A DNA stretch of 64,000 nucleotides from Candidatus Gemmiger stercorigallinarum (GTDB taxonomy: Bacteria > Bacillota > Clostridia > Oscillospirales > Ruminococcaceae), in assembly GCA_019119495.1 (NCBI GenBank), contig DWWX01000003.1, positions 62,001 to 126,000 of the forward strand, given 5' to 3'. Each line of letters opens with the position of its first letter. Positions within the stretch are counted from its first letter, which is position 1. The notes under the pieces are model-generated. The model was not told where the DNA came from. It was given only the letters and a program-made list of their open reading frames with translations, and searched no databases. Shown one piece after another: positions 26,266 through 34,300 of this stretch. The translations under genes were made by a program, and so were the position numbers.

Positions 26266-26964
26266 ATGGCACGCAACAAATACCCGGAAGTGACGGTGGA
26301 ACGCATTTTGGACGCGGCCCAGCGGCTTTTTCTGGAAAAAGGCTACGACAACACCACCATCCAGGACATTGTGGACGAGCTGGGCGGCCTGACCAAAGGC
26401 GCGGTCTACCACCATTTCAAGTCCAAGGAGGAGATCCTGGACGCGGTGGGGGACCGGATGTTTTTCCGGAACAACCCCTTCGAGGCGGTGCGCAAACGCG
26501 CCGACCTGAACGGCCTGCAAAAGCTGCAGGAAGCGGTGCGGCTGAACCAGGCCGACACTGCCCGCACCAGCATGACCATCCAGTCCATCCCGCTGAACCG
26601 CAACCCCCGCATGCTGGTGGAAATGCTGGAGTCCAACCGCCGCATCCTGACGCCCTATTACCGGCAGCTGATCGAGGAGGGCAACCGGGACGGCTCGATG
26701 CACACCGCCTACGCCCGCGAGATCTCGGAGCTGATGCCGCTTTTGACCAGCCTGTGGCTGCTGCCGTCGGTCTACCCGGCCACGCGGGAGCAGATGAAAA
26801 ACAAGTTCCGCTTTTTGGGCGATATGCTGGAAAAGATGGGCGTGCCCCTGATGGACGATTCCATCCGCCGCCTGGTGGAGGACTTTTTTGCCCAAATGCC
26901 GGAGGAGCCGGAAGGGGAGCAAAGCGAACCGTCAGCCGGCAAAAATCCGCCGGAAGCGGAATAA
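26266..26964 (+). CDS. TetR/AcrR-family transcriptional regulator
   Basis: 232 residues. The N-terminal helix-turn-helix is textbook TetR: VERILDAAQRLFLEKGYDNTTIQDIVDELGGLTKGAVYHHFKSKEEIL. The C-terminal ligand domain (about 65-215) is unrelated to named regulators I know, and the tail is acidic. The next gene on the same strand is an MFS exporter 411 bases away, preceded by a large palindrome sharing sequence with this gene's own promoter. Inferred role: repressor of itself and the exporter, released by an exported compound. Confidence 0.9.
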   Translation: MARNKYPEVTVERILDAAQRLFLEKGYDNTTIQDIVDELGGLTKGAVYHHFKSKEEILDAVGDRMFFRNNPFEAVRKRADLNGLQKLQEAVRLNQADTARTSMTIQSIPLNRNPRMLVEMLESNRRILTPYYRQLIEEGNRDGSMHTAYAREISELMPLLTSLWLLPSVYPATREQMKNKFRFLGDMLEKMGVPLMDDSIRRLVEDFFAQMPEEPEGEQSEPSAGKNPPEAE

Positions 26965-27294
26965 AGCCGCCGGCGGCGGAGTGAGCGGAACAGGGGAGCC
27001 GGCCGGCGGCGCAAAGCGGGCAAATCGCCGCTTTGCGTTGGAAACGGCCGCCCTCAAATGGGAAAAATCCCCCGCGTCCGCAGGGGACAGCGCGGCCTGT
27101 CTTGCCCGCCCCGGCGGCCGGCCGCGTTCCCGGTTCTGCCGTTCGCCGGCGCTGTGATCCAGTGCGGGCGCGCCTGCCGGGGATGCCCGCGCCACCGAAA
27201 CAACACGCCGCCGCAGCAGGACCACATCCAACCGCATACAAGGGCGCACGCGGTGCGGCCCGTCCGCCAGCCACCGCAGCGCCCTTTTATGATA

Positions 27295-27329
27295 CCCATA
27301 TACATACCGTATGAAGGTATGTATATGGG
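27295..27329 (+). promoter_or_regulatory. Perfect 14-bp inverted repeat, probable TetR operator
   Basis: CCCATATACATACC (27295-27308), a 7-base centre, GGTATGTATATGGG (27316-27329). Arms are perfect and much more AT-rich than their surroundings. The rest of the 411-base gap (26965-27375) is GC-rich, contains one T-less hairpin (27010-27037), and shows no gene. Confidence 0.65.
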
Positions 27330-27375
27330 CGGTCCGCACTCTACCCACCGACATCTGCAGCAGAAGGAGGCAGCA

Positions 27376-28791
27376 ATGACAAAACAGAAATTGGACGGCA
27401 AGAGGGAACCGGCGGCGCCCCGCCCGGAGCGCGGCGCGGAGGCCGCCGCCGGCCGCCCGCTTTCCGGCGATGCAACAAGGGAACGGAAGCACAGCCAGGA
27501 GGAAGCCTTGAAACACAAAACGAAAGCCCGATCCACCCTGTTCACCCGCAACTTTACGCTGCTGGTGCTGGGGCAGGTCAGCTCGCTGCTGGGCAACTAT
27601 ACGCTGAAATTTGCGCTGTCCATGTATGTGCTGGAGCGCACCGGCTCAGCGTCGGTGTTTGCGGGGCTGCTGGCCGCCGCCATGGCGCCCACCATCCTGC
27701 TGTCGCCGGTGGGCGGCGTGCTGGCCGACCGCGCCGACCGCCGCCGCATCATGGTAACGCTGGACGCGCTTTCCGGGCTGGCAGTGCTGGCGGCCGCCGC
27801 GGCCATGCAGGCGGCGGACCACATCGCGGTCATTGCGGCGCTGCTGTTCGTGCTGTCCATCCTGGGCGCGTTCGAGTCGCCCACCGTGCAGGCCTGCGTG
27901 CCCCAGATGCTTTCCGGCGACGACCTGCTGAAAGGCAACGCGGTGGTCGGCCAGGTGCAGGCGGTGGCCGGGCTGGTCACGCCGTTTTTGGGCAGCGTGT
28001 TTTACGCCGCTTTCGGGCTGGGGCCGGTGTTTGCGGCGGCGGTGGTCTGCTTTTTTGTCACTGCCGGGTTCGAGTGCCTGCTGCGCCTGGACCCGCCCGA
28101 ACGGCAGGTGGACGGCGGCAAAAGCGCCGCCGCCATCCTGCGCGCCGACCTGGCCGAAAGCCTGCGTTTCCTGCGCCGGGACCAGCCCGCCGTCTGCAAG
28201 CTGCTGCTGTTGGCCGCACTGGTCAGCATGGTACTGGTCAGCCTGGCGTCGGTGGGCTTTCCCTACCTGGTGCGCACGGTGCTGGGACTTTCGGCACAGC
28301 TGTACGGCGCGGCCGAGAGCGCCATGGGCGTGGCGGCCATCGCCGGCAGCGCGGCGGTCGGCCTGCTGGCCGGCAGGCTGCGGCCGGGGCGGATGCACTG
28401 GCTGGTGGCTGCGGCCGGGCTGTGCCTGCTGCCGGCAGGGGCGGCGTTCCTGCTGCCGGTCGGCGTTATGGGCCGGTATCTGGTATTGCTGGCGGCCTTC
28501 TGCGGGTGCCAGCTGGCTGCGGGGATGTTTTCCATCTGTGCGGTGTCGCTCGTCCAGCAGCGCACGCCCCGGCACCTGACCGGCAAGGTGATGGCCTTTG
28601 TCTACACCATCCCGCTGTGCGCCCAGCCGGTGGGTCAGCTGCTGTGTGGCGCGCTGCTGGATGCGTTTGCCGGCAGCGTCTGGCTGGTGCTGCTGCCCGG
28701 CGGCCTGCTGATCTGCGCGGCGGGCCTGGCCTCGGCAAAGCTCTTTGCGGGGATGGAGCGGGATCAGCCGCCCAAACCGCAGGGGACTTGA
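27376..28791 (+). CDS. MFS-family drug/compound exporter
   Basis: 471 residues; about twelve membrane helices begin near residue 58. GGVLADRADRRRIMV is the MFS motif A loop between helices 2 and 3. The N-terminal 50 residues are hydrophilic and charged, unusual for this family. ATG 27376 follows AGAAGGAGG, but a second strong RBS (AGGAGG, 27498-27503) precedes an in-frame TTG at 27508, which would remove the hydrophilic tail. MFS proteins of this MefA/MdtG-like type export macrolides or other hydrophobic compounds; the substrate is unknown. Probably controlled by the upstream TetR protein. Confidence 0.88.
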   Translation: MTKQKLDGKREPAAPRPERGAEAAAGRPLSGDATRERKHSQEEALKHKTKARSTLFTRNFTLLVLGQVSSLLGNYTLKFALSMYVLERTGSASVFAGLLAAAMAPTILLSPVGGVLADRADRRRIMVTLDALSGLAVLAAAAAMQAADHIAVIAALLFVLSILGAFESPTVQACVPQMLSGDDLLKGNAVVGQVQAVAGLVTPFLGSVFYAAFGLGPVFAAAVVCFFVTAGFECLLRLDPPERQVDGGKSAAAILRADLAESLRFLRRDQPAVCKLLLLAALVSMVLVSLASVGFPYLVRTVLGLSAQLYGAAESAMGVAAIAGSAAVGLLAGRLRPGRMHWLVAAAGLCLLPAGAAFLLPVGVMGRYLVLLAAFCGCQLAAGMFSICAVSLVQQRTPRHLTGKVMAFVYTIPLCAQPVGQLLCGALLDAFAGSVWLVLLPGGLLICAAGLASAKLFAGMERDQPPKPQGT

Positions 28792-28807
28792 GCGGACGCA
28801 ACACAAG

Positions 28808-28867
28808 CCAAAAGCCCTGCCTCCGGCGGGCGTCCTGCGCGGACGCTGCGGAAACAGGGCTTTTTGG
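28808..28867. terminator. Bidirectional terminator between the MFS gene and udk
   Basis: CCAAAAGCCCTG (28808-28819) pairs with CAGGGCTTTTTGG (28855-28867), with an extra hairpin in the loop. Confidence 0.82.
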
Positions 28868-28908
28868 TTGTGCTTTTGCATCGGGGCAGGGGCAGGGGGC
28901 CCGCGGGG

Positions 28909-29529
28909 TCACACCCCCTGCAGATGGTTGGACACCCACTTGATCAGCATGTCCAGCGCCACGGCGTTTTTGCCGCCCTCCGGGATGATCAGGTCGGCCT
29001 TGCGCTTGCTGGGCTCCACAAACTGCTCGTGCATCGGCTTGACGGTGGTCAGGTACTGGGTCACCACGCTGTCCAGCGTGCGGCCGCGGCTTTTTACGTC
29101 CCGGACGATGCGCCGCAGAATGCGCACGTCGGCGTCGGTGTCCACAAACACTTTGATGTCCATCAGGTCGCACAGCTCCTGGCTGGCAAAGATCAGGATG
29201 CCCTCCACAATGATGACCGGCGCGGGGTCCACCGTCACCGTCTTGTCGCTGCGGTTGTGGATGGTGTAGTCGTACACCGGCATGCGGATGCTTTGGCCGG
29301 CGCGCAGCTGCTTCAGGTGCTGCACCATCAGGTCGGTGTCAAAGCTGTCCGGGTGGTCGTAGTTGAGCTTGCAGCGTTCCTCGTAGGGCAGCTCGTCGTG
29401 GCGCTTGTAGTAGCTGTCGTGGTTGATGACGCTGACTTCCTGCTGGCCAAAATGCTCCCGCAGCCGCCGCGTCAGGGTGGTCTTGCCGCTGCCGGTGCCG
29501 CCGGCGATGCCGATCACGATGGTGTTCAT
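28909..29529 (-). CDS. udk: Uridine kinase
   Basis: 206 residues, the usual length. GIAGGTGSGKTTLTRRL is the P-loop, INHDSYYKRHDELP and NYDHPDSFDTDL are the uridine-kinase substrate motifs, and VIIVEGILIFASQEL the Walker B region. It phosphorylates uridine and cytidine to UMP/CMP in pyrimidine salvage. GGAAGGAAC precedes the start. It lies 73 bases after the dCMP deaminase gene on the same strand, giving a small pyrimidine operon. Confidence 0.95.
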   Translation of the reverse strand: MNTIVIGIAGGTGSGKTTLTRRLREHFGQQEVSVINHDSYYKRHDELPYEERCKLNYDHPDSFDTDLMVQHLKQLRAGQSIRMPVYDYTIHNRSDKTVTVDPAPVIIVEGILIFASQELCDLMDIKVFVDTDADVRILRRIVRDVKSRGRTLDSVVTQYLTTVKPMHEQFVEPSKRKADLIIPEGGKNAVALDMLIKWVSNHLQGV

Positions 29530-29602
29530 GTTCCTTCCGCCTCTTCCTTATTCTGTGCGCGGTGTTTTTATGTCCCGCTGCCTGCGGCGCGGGACCGCGC
29601 CC

Positions 29603-30082
29603 TTACACGTCCAATGTCAGCTCCCGCCCGGTGGGGTGGTAGGCCCGGTATTTGACGCCGGTCATGTTGAACAGCCGGCGGCTGGCGACGCTCAGCGGCT
29701 CGTCGTGGTACTTGTCCGAGTAATAGATGATCTCTTTGATGCCGCTTTGGATGATGGCCTTGGCGCACTCGTTGCAGGGGAACAGCGTCACATACACCCG
29801 CGCGCCCTTGAGGTTGCTGTGGGCCGAGTTGAGGATGGCGTTCAGCTCCGCGTGGCAGACATACATGTATTTGGTCTCCAGCGGGTCGCCCTCCCGCTCC
29901 CAGGGCATATCGTCGTCGTTGCAGCCGATGGGCATGCCATTGTAGCCCAGCGACAGGATCTTGTTTTCCGGGCTGACGATGCAGGCCCCCACCTGGCTGT
30001 TGCTGTCCTTCGACCGCATGGCCGAGAGCAGCGCGATGCCCATAAAGTATTCGTCCCAGCTGATATAGTCCTTGCGTTTCAT
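29603..30082 (-). CDS. dCMP deaminase (ComEB-like)
   Basis: 159 residues. CHAELNAIL (His and catalytic Glu) and PCNECAKAII (two Cys) are the zinc-dependent cytidine/deoxycytidylate deaminase motifs; the long insert with NDDDMPWEREGDPLETKYMYV is typical of dCMP deaminases. It makes dUMP for thymidylate synthesis. It lies upstream of udk on the same strand. Bacillus ComEB is the closest named homologue, but a role in competence is not implied. Confidence 0.92.
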   Translation of the reverse strand: MKRKDYISWDEYFMGIALLSAMRSKDSNSQVGACIVSPENKILSLGYNGMPIGCNDDDMPWEREGDPLETKYMYVCHAELNAILNSAHSNLKGARVYVTLFPCNECAKAIIQSGIKEIIYYSDKYHDEPLSVASRRLFNMTGVKYRAYHPTGRELTLDV

Positions 30083-30160
30083 GTTACACGACCTTTCCGG
30101 CGCTGCCTGGCCGCGCCCCGGCGGGGCTGCGGCAAAACGGACACAGTTTCTTTACGAACA

Positions 30161-30472
30161 TTATACAGTCTGTGCAGGCCCTGCGCAAGACTTTTCGGCG
30201 GGCAGGTCGGGCGGATGCAGCGCATTTTGCCGCAGGAATTTCTGCCGCGTCGCCTCGCCGCCGCGCAGGTGGCGTTCGGCCTTGTTTTTCTGCAGGACCT
30301 GCTGCACCTCCCGCCACAGGGCGGGGGACTGCCGCCGCAGCCGGGTCTGGTCCTTCCACACGGTGCTTTTGCTCACGCCGAAAACGGCCGCGGTGGCCCG
30401 CACCGTCGCGCCGCTGCGCACGATATACCGCCCGATCTCCACCGCGCGTTCGTCTGCGTCGCCCATCCTCAT
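30161..30472 (-). CDS. spoIIID: Stage III sporulation protein D, transcription factor SpoIIID
   Basis: 103 residues. The helix-turn-helix VRATAAVFGVSKSTVWKD and the diagnostic RHLRGGEATRQKF are the SpoIIID signature; the family is about 90 residues. SpoIIID regulates many mother-cell genes during engulfment in Bacillus and Clostridium. The start is chosen at the ATG 30472 because GGGAGGGG lies 6-7 bases upstream; the frame opens 23 codons further without support. A short extra C-terminal tail follows the conserved part. Its presence argues that this lineage keeps a sporulation programme. Confidence 0.93.
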   Translation of the reverse strand: MRMGDADERAVEIGRYIVRSGATVRATAAVFGVSKSTVWKDQTRLRRQSPALWREVQQVLQKNKAERHLRGGEATRQKFLRQNALHPPDLPAEKSCAGPAQTV

Positions 30473-30558
30473 GCACGCCCCTCCCTGCCGGGCGGGCCGC
30501 GCCTGCCGCCGGCCCGCCGTGTGCTGCTGCGCCCGCGGCAAGCGCGGGCTTTTGCCAC

Positions 30559-30587
30559 ACTGTATGCGGCGCCGGGCAGGGGATAGA
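30559..30587 (-). promoter_or_regulatory. Candidate sigma-E promoter of spoIIID
   Basis: Minus strand: TCTATCC (30587-30581), 14 bases, CATACAGT (30566-30559). The -10 matches the sigma-E consensus CATACAnT at every fixed position; the -35 is only partial. It is 86 bases upstream of the start. spoIIID is sigma-E dependent in Bacillus. Confidence 0.45.
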
Positions 30588-30610
30588 ACGGGCGCGGGGC
30601 AAGGGGGAAA

Positions 30611-30678
30611 AAACTGTCAAAAACATTTGACAGTTTGCCGGCCTTCTGCTATACTGAAACTGTCAAAAGGGTTTGACA
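30611..30678 (+). promoter_or_regulatory. Promoter bracketed by two palindromic operators
   Basis: Promoter: TTGACA (30627-30632), 17 bases, TATACT (30650-30655). Operator 1: AAACTGTCAAA (30611-30621), 4 bases, TTTGACAGTTT (30626-30636), a perfect 11-bp inverted repeat whose right arm contains the -35. Operator 2: TGTCAAA (30661-30667), 4 bases, TTTGACA (30672-30678), at the expected transcription start. Centres are 46 bp apart. Likely bound by the XRE protein encoded downstream. Confidence 0.75.
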
Positions 30679-30793
30679 TCTGCGGCGCGGCCGCACGCAG
30701 GTGGCGGCTCTTGCGGCGGCGCCCGCCGCGGCCGGGTGGGCGCTTTTTTGCAGAAACAAAGTTTCCCCCTTTGATCCCAACGGAGGTGATCGT

Positions 30794-31111
30794 ATGGATA
30801 TTTCTTCCGAGTCCTGGCTGATCATGATCGTATGCCTGCTGTTTTTCGCCGCCTGCTGGGCGGTCATTGCGTATGTGTTTGTCACGCTGGCCCGCCAGGG
30901 GGACGAGCGCCGCAGAATGATCGTCGGACGGGCAGCCGCGGCCTGTTTCCCGGTTTTTCTTCTGTACCTGGTATTTCATGTGGCCGAGGATGTGTACCGG
31001 TCCGTCACCGGCGGGGAGGCGGACGGCGTCAATCCGTTTTCCACTTTGCTGGTGTTCTCGATTTTGTACGCCATCGAACTGCTTTACTACAAACGGAAAT
31101 TTGGTGACTGA
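30794..31111 (+). CDS. Small membrane protein paired with an XRE regulator
   Basis: 105 residues with three hydrophobic helices (WLIMIVCLLFFAACWAVIAYVF, AAACFPVFLLYLVFH, FSTLLVFSILYAIELLYY) and short charged loops. GGAGGTGAT precedes ATG 30794. It resembles the DUF-type membrane proteins often encoded just before small YozG-like XRE regulators in Firmicutes; the function of that pairing is not established. The next gene starts 3 bases after its stop, so the two are co-translated. Confidence 0.75.
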   Translation: MDISSESWLIMIVCLLFFAACWAVIAYVFVTLARQGDERRRMIVGRAAAACFPVFLLYLVFHVAEDVYRSVTGGEADGVNPFSTLLVFSILYAIELLYYKRKFGD

Positions 31112-31114
31112 CCC

Positions 31115-31315
31115 ATGCAGAACTGCATCCGCGAGCTTCGCAGGCAGAAAGGCGTCTCGCAGGAGGCGCTGGCCAAAGCCTGCGGCGTGACCCGCCAGAC
31201 GGTCAACGCCATCGAGAACAACAAGTACGACCCCACCCTGGCCCTGGCCTTTGCCCTGGCGCGGGAGCTGGGCACCACGGTGGACGCCCTGTTCACGCCC
31301 TGCCCGCCCGCCTGA
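31115..31315 (+). CDS. Small XRE-family (YozG-like) transcriptional regulator
   Basis: 66 residues, essentially one Cro/CI helix-turn-helix: NCIRELRRQKGVSQEALAKACGVTRQTVNAIENNKYDPTLALAFALARELGTTVDALF. There is no extra effector domain. It is coupled to the membrane protein gene before it. Inferred to bind the TGTCAAA-N4-TTTGACA operators around the shared promoter. Confidence 0.92.
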   Translation: MQNCIRELRRQKGVSQEALAKACGVTRQTVNAIENNKYDPTLALAFALARELGTTVDALFTPCPPA

Positions 31316-31371
31316 GCGCACAGGGCGGGGGATACGAAAAAACGCCAGCCAATTTTAGCGGAGGCCGAACC

Positions 31372-31791
31372 ATGGACTTTGTAAAGATCAAACCGGAAGA
31401 TTTTGAAACACTGGCCGAATTGCAGAAAGCGTATAAAGCGGAGATCGGGGAGGCTGAGCCGGCCGACGCCGAACTGGAAAGCTTGAAACAGGCCATCGGG
31501 GCCGGCCGGATCCAGTTTTACGGGTGCCTGTGCGGCGGCGCGCTGGTGGCGTGCTGCTCTGTCTGCGAGACCTACTCGACCTTCCATTACGGCAGGTCCG
31601 GCGTACTGGAGGATTTTTATATCCGGCCGGCGTACCGCCATAAAGGCATCGCGCGCAAGCTGGTCGCCTTTGCGTATGCGCAAAGCGGCGCAGGCTCCCT
31701 GACCGTCGGATGCGCCGACTGCGACCTGCCCATGTACCGGGCGATCGGGTTCAAAACGCCACTGGGGAACCTGCTGGCGTACGGGGAGTGA
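31372..31791 (+). CDS. GNAT-family N-acetyltransferase
   Basis: 139 residues. VLEDFYIRPAYRHKGIARKLVAFAY is the acetyl-CoA-binding motif A (R/Q-x-x-G-x-G/A), and CDLPMYRAIGFKTP is the usual C-terminal GF motif. GCGGAGG precedes ATG 31372. The substrate is unknown. It follows the XRE gene by 56 bases without a terminator, so it could be the third gene of that transcript. Confidence 0.85.
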   Translation: MDFVKIKPEDFETLAELQKAYKAEIGEAEPADAELESLKQAIGAGRIQFYGCLCGGALVACCSVCETYSTFHYGRSGVLEDFYIRPAYRHKGIARKLVAFAYAQSGAGSLTVGCADCDLPMYRAIGFKTPLGNLLAYGE

Positions 31792-31817
31792 CCCGCCGTA
31801 CAAAAAGCGTTCCAACG

Positions 31818-31866
31818 GCAAAAGCCCGCCCGCGGCACTGTGACTGCCGCAGGCGGGCTTTTGCTG
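31818..31866. terminator. Terminator after the GNAT gene
   Basis: GCAAAAGCCCGCC (31818-31830) pairs with GGCGGGCTTTTGC (31852-31864), with an internal secondary stem. It is near-symmetric and could serve both strands. The 169 bases that follow up to the minus-strand gene hold only GC-rich sequence. Confidence 0.82.
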
Positions 31867-32035
31867 TTGTGCGCCCCGGGCGTGGCGGCCCGCGGGCTGT
31901 GTAGGCGCCGGACTTTTCTGCCGGGAGCGCACAGGGATGCTGCGGGATCGCTGCCTGCGCAGCATGGCCAAAGCGTCCCTGGGCGTTCTCCGCGTTCGGC
32001 GCAAGGCGGGCGGCGCCCGCCGGGGTGCCCCTGCG

Positions 32036-32260
32036 TTACGGGGCGTTGGGCTCCCGGTTTTCGCGGGGGCCGGACATGAACAGCGAGGGGATCAGCGCGA
32101 TGGCTGCCAGCCCCACCACGATGAACACCGCGCGGGCCAGCCAGCTCAGGCTTCCGCCCAGCAGCCAGCCCACCGCGTCAAAGCCCCAGATGCCGTAGAT
32201 GCCCCAGTTCAGCCCGCCGATGATGACGAGCAGCAGCAGGATCTTGCGAAATAAGGACAT
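32036..32260 (-). CDS. DUF378 (YuzA-like) membrane protein
   Basis: 74 residues with two membrane helices. LLLVIIGGLNWGIYGIWGFDAVGWLLGG is the DUF378 signature (GGLNWG and GFD), and LARAVFIVVGLAAIALIPSLF the second helix. The function is unknown. Its Shine-Dalgarno (GGAAGGGAGGA) is entirely contained in one arm of a perfect 17-bp hairpin (32262-32308), suggesting control of translation or readthrough from the UPF0210 gene upstream. Confidence 0.9.
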   Translation of the reverse strand: MSLFRKILLLLVIIGGLNWGIYGIWGFDAVGWLLGGSLSWLARAVFIVVGLAAIALIPSLFMSGPRENREPNAP

Positions 32261-32261
32261 A

Positions 32262-32308
32262 AAACATCCTCCCTTCCGCCGTTAGCATTGCCGGAAGGGA
32301 GGATGTTT
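32262..32308 (-). promoter_or_regulatory. Perfect 17-bp hairpin sequestering the DUF378 ribosome-binding site
   Basis: On the minus strand, AAACATCCTCCCTTCCG (32308-32292) and CGGAAGGGAGGATGTTT (32278-32262) are perfect complements around a 13-base loop. The 3' arm is the RBS of DUF378, two bases before its ATG. It is followed by only a short T run (TTTTA), so it could also act as a weak terminator for the UPF0210 operon. Confidence 0.7.
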
Positions 32309-32351
32309 ATACATGATCTTGGATCTTGCCGGGACGCCGCCCGGCCCGCGC

Positions 32352-33719
32352 TCAGTTTTTCAGCGCCTGCATCGGGGCGGGGATGCGCCCGCCGCGGCGG
32401 ATCATCACCGCGGGGCTGAACTTGCTGATGGGCATGATGGGCGCATGGCCCAGCAGGCCGCCAAAGTCCAGCACGTCGCCGGCCTCGTGGCCGATGGCGG
32501 GGATGACGCGCACGGCGGTGGTCTTGCTGTTCACCATGCCGATGGCCGCCTCGTCGGCGATCAGCGCGCTGATGACCTCGGCCGGGGTGTCGCCGGGGAT
32601 GACCACCATGTCGATGCCCACCGAGCAGACCGCCGTCATGGCTTCCAGCTTCTCCAGCGTCAGGCTGCCGCACTCGGCGGCCTTGATCATGCCGTCGTCC
32701 TCCGATACCGGGATGAACGCGCCGGACAGGCCGCCCACATGGTTGGAGGCCATCACGCCGCCCTTTTTGACCGCGTCGTTCAGCAGGGCCAGGCAGGCGG
32801 TGGTGCCGCAGCAGCCGCAGCTTTCCAGGCCCATCTCCTCCAAGATGTTTGCCACGCTGTCGCCGATGGCCGGGGTGGGCGCCAGCGACAGGTCGATGAT
32901 GCCCGCCGGCACGCCCAGATACTCGCTGGCCAGGTTGGCCACCAGCTGGCCCAGCCGCGTGATCTTGAAGGCGGTGCGCTTGACCAGCTCGGCCACCTCG
33001 TCCATGGGGGCGTCCTTGGGCAGCTTGGCCAGCGCGGCGCGCACCGCGCCGGGGCCGGAAACGCCCACGTGGATCTCGCAGTCCGGCTCGCCGGGGCCGT
33101 GGAACGCGCCGGCCATAAAGGGGTTGTCCTCCGGCGCGTTGCAGAACACAACCAGCTTGGCGTCGCCCATGCACATGTTGTCCTTGGTGCGTTCGGCGGT
33201 GTCCCGGATGACCCGGCCCATCATGGCCACGGCGTCCATGTTGATGCCCGACTTGGTGGACCCCACGTTGATGCTGGAACAGACCAGGTCGGTCTCGGCC
33301 AGCGCGCGGGGGATACTCTCGATCAGGCGCTTGTCGCCGGCCGAAAAGCCCTTGTGCACCAGCGCACCGTAGCCGCCGATAAAGTTGACGCCCACCGCCT
33401 TGGCCGCGGCGTCCAGCGCCTTGGCGTAATCCACCGGGTCGGCGTCAGGCGCTGCGCCCAGCAGCATCGACACCGGCGTCACGCTGATGCGCTTGTTGAC
33501 GATGGGGATGCCGTATTCCCTGGCGATGGCGTCCACCACCGGCACCAGGTTTTTTGCCTTGGAGGTGATCTTGTGATAGATCTTCTCGCAGGCTTTTTTG
33601 CCGTCCGGGTCGATGCAGTCCAGCAGGCTGATGCCCATGGTCACGGTGCGCACGTCGAGATTTTCGCTGGTCAGCATCTCGATGGTCTCCATGATGTCGC
33701 CGGTATTCAAAATCCGCAT
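32352..33719 (-). CDS. UPF0210/DUF711 family protein (PFL-like)
   Basis: 455 residues, full length for UPF0210 proteins. [25 protein letters not shown] at the N-terminus and the glycine-rich [25 protein letters not shown]-like and [13 protein letters not shown] stretches match the family. Members are distant relatives of pyruvate formate-lyase-like folds with no proven reaction. It is encoded 17 bases after the ACT-domain UPF0237 gene, the standard pairing in Firmicutes, where the small ACT protein presumably senses an amino acid for it. Confidence 0.92.
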   Translation of the reverse strand: MRILNTGDIMETIEMLTSENLDVRTVTMGISLLDCIDPDGKKACEKIYHKITSKAKNLVPVVDAIAREYGIPIVNKRISVTPVSMLLGAAPDADPVDYAKALDAAAKAVGVNFIGGYGALVHKGFSAGDKRLIESIPRALAETDLVCSSINVGSTKSGINMDAVAMMGRVIRDTAERTKDNMCMGDAKLVVFCNAPEDNPFMAGAFHGPGEPDCEIHVGVSGPGAVRAALAKLPKDAPMDEVAELVKRTAFKITRLGQLVANLASEYLGVPAGIIDLSLAPTPAIGDSVANILEEMGLESCGCCGTTACLALLNDAVKKGGVMASNHVGGLSGAFIPVSEDDGMIKAAECGSLTLEKLEAMTAVCSVGIDMVVIPGDTPAEVISALIADEAAIGMVNSKTTAVRVIPAIGHEAGDVLDFGGLLGHAPIMPISKFSPAVMIRRGGRIPAPMQALKN

Positions 33720-33736
33720 AGTTCCTGCCCCTTTCG

Positions 33737-34006
33737 TCAGATCTTGTGCATCGCGTCAAACACTTCCTGGCGCGTCAGGGTCACCTGCATCTTCATCTCC
33801 TGGCCCAGCTGCTCAAAGCGGGTGCGGACGGCGTCGGGGGCGGCGTTTGTTCTGGACAGGTCCACCAGCATGATCATGCAGAACATCTCCTGCAAAATGC
33901 TTTGGGTCACGTCCTCAATGTTGATGTTCAGCTCGGCGCAGACGGCGCTGACCTTGGCCACGACGCCCACGGTGTCCCGGCCGATGACGGTGATAACAGC
34001 TTTCAT
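33737..34006 (-). CDS. ACT-domain protein, UPF0237 family
   Basis: 89 residues, a single ACT domain: [41 protein letters not shown] domains bind amino acids or other small ligands. The start is ATG 34006, behind GGAGG at 7 bases; a longer frame starting 5 codons earlier lacks an RBS. Paired with the UPF0210 gene downstream. Confidence 0.93.
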   Translation of the reverse strand: MKAVITVIGRDTVGVVAKVSAVCAELNINIEDVTQSILQEMFCMIMLVDLSRTNAAPDAVRTRFEQLGQEMKMQVTLTRQEVFDAMHKI

Positions 34007-34066
34007 GGAAGTTCCTCCCATCCCATATCGTTACAGACATACCGGTTTTGCAATTTGCGTACTGCC

Positions 34067-34075
34067 ATTATACCA
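34067..34075 (-). promoter_or_regulatory. Extended -10 promoter of the UPF0237-UPF0210 operon
   Basis: Minus strand TGGTATAAT (34075-34067) is an extended -10 with a perfect TATAAT; no good -35 is visible. It lies about 60 bases before the start. Confidence 0.6.
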
Positions 34076-34184
34076 GATTCCGCCCCGTTTGGATACCGCG
34101 CGCGCAAAAAATCCCGTTTTTTGTACAGTTGTGCCCGGCAAAGGACCTCGCGCCGCAAAAATGGGTGCAATCTGCCAAAAGCTA

Positions 34185-34193
34185 TGCTATAAT
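34185..34193 (+). promoter_or_regulatory. Extended -10 promoter of the Lrp-aminotransferase operon
   Basis: TGCTATAAT (34185-34193) is an extended -10 with perfect TATAAT; the -35 (TGCAAT at 34166) is weak. It is 107 bases before the start. Confidence 0.6.
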
Positions 34194-34300
34194 AACACCA
34201 TATACACCCTGCCGCGCCGCACGCCGCCCGGCGAGTCCGGCCGGCGGGGGGGACATTCTGCCGCGCGCCCCAAAGACCTGGGGCGGGAAAGGAGCCGATG

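Noticed and set aside
27010-27037. Terminator after the tetR-type gene (CGCAAAGCGG / CCGCTTTGCG hairpin)
   Set aside because: The stem is perfect but followed by TTGGAAAC; no T-tract, so not called.
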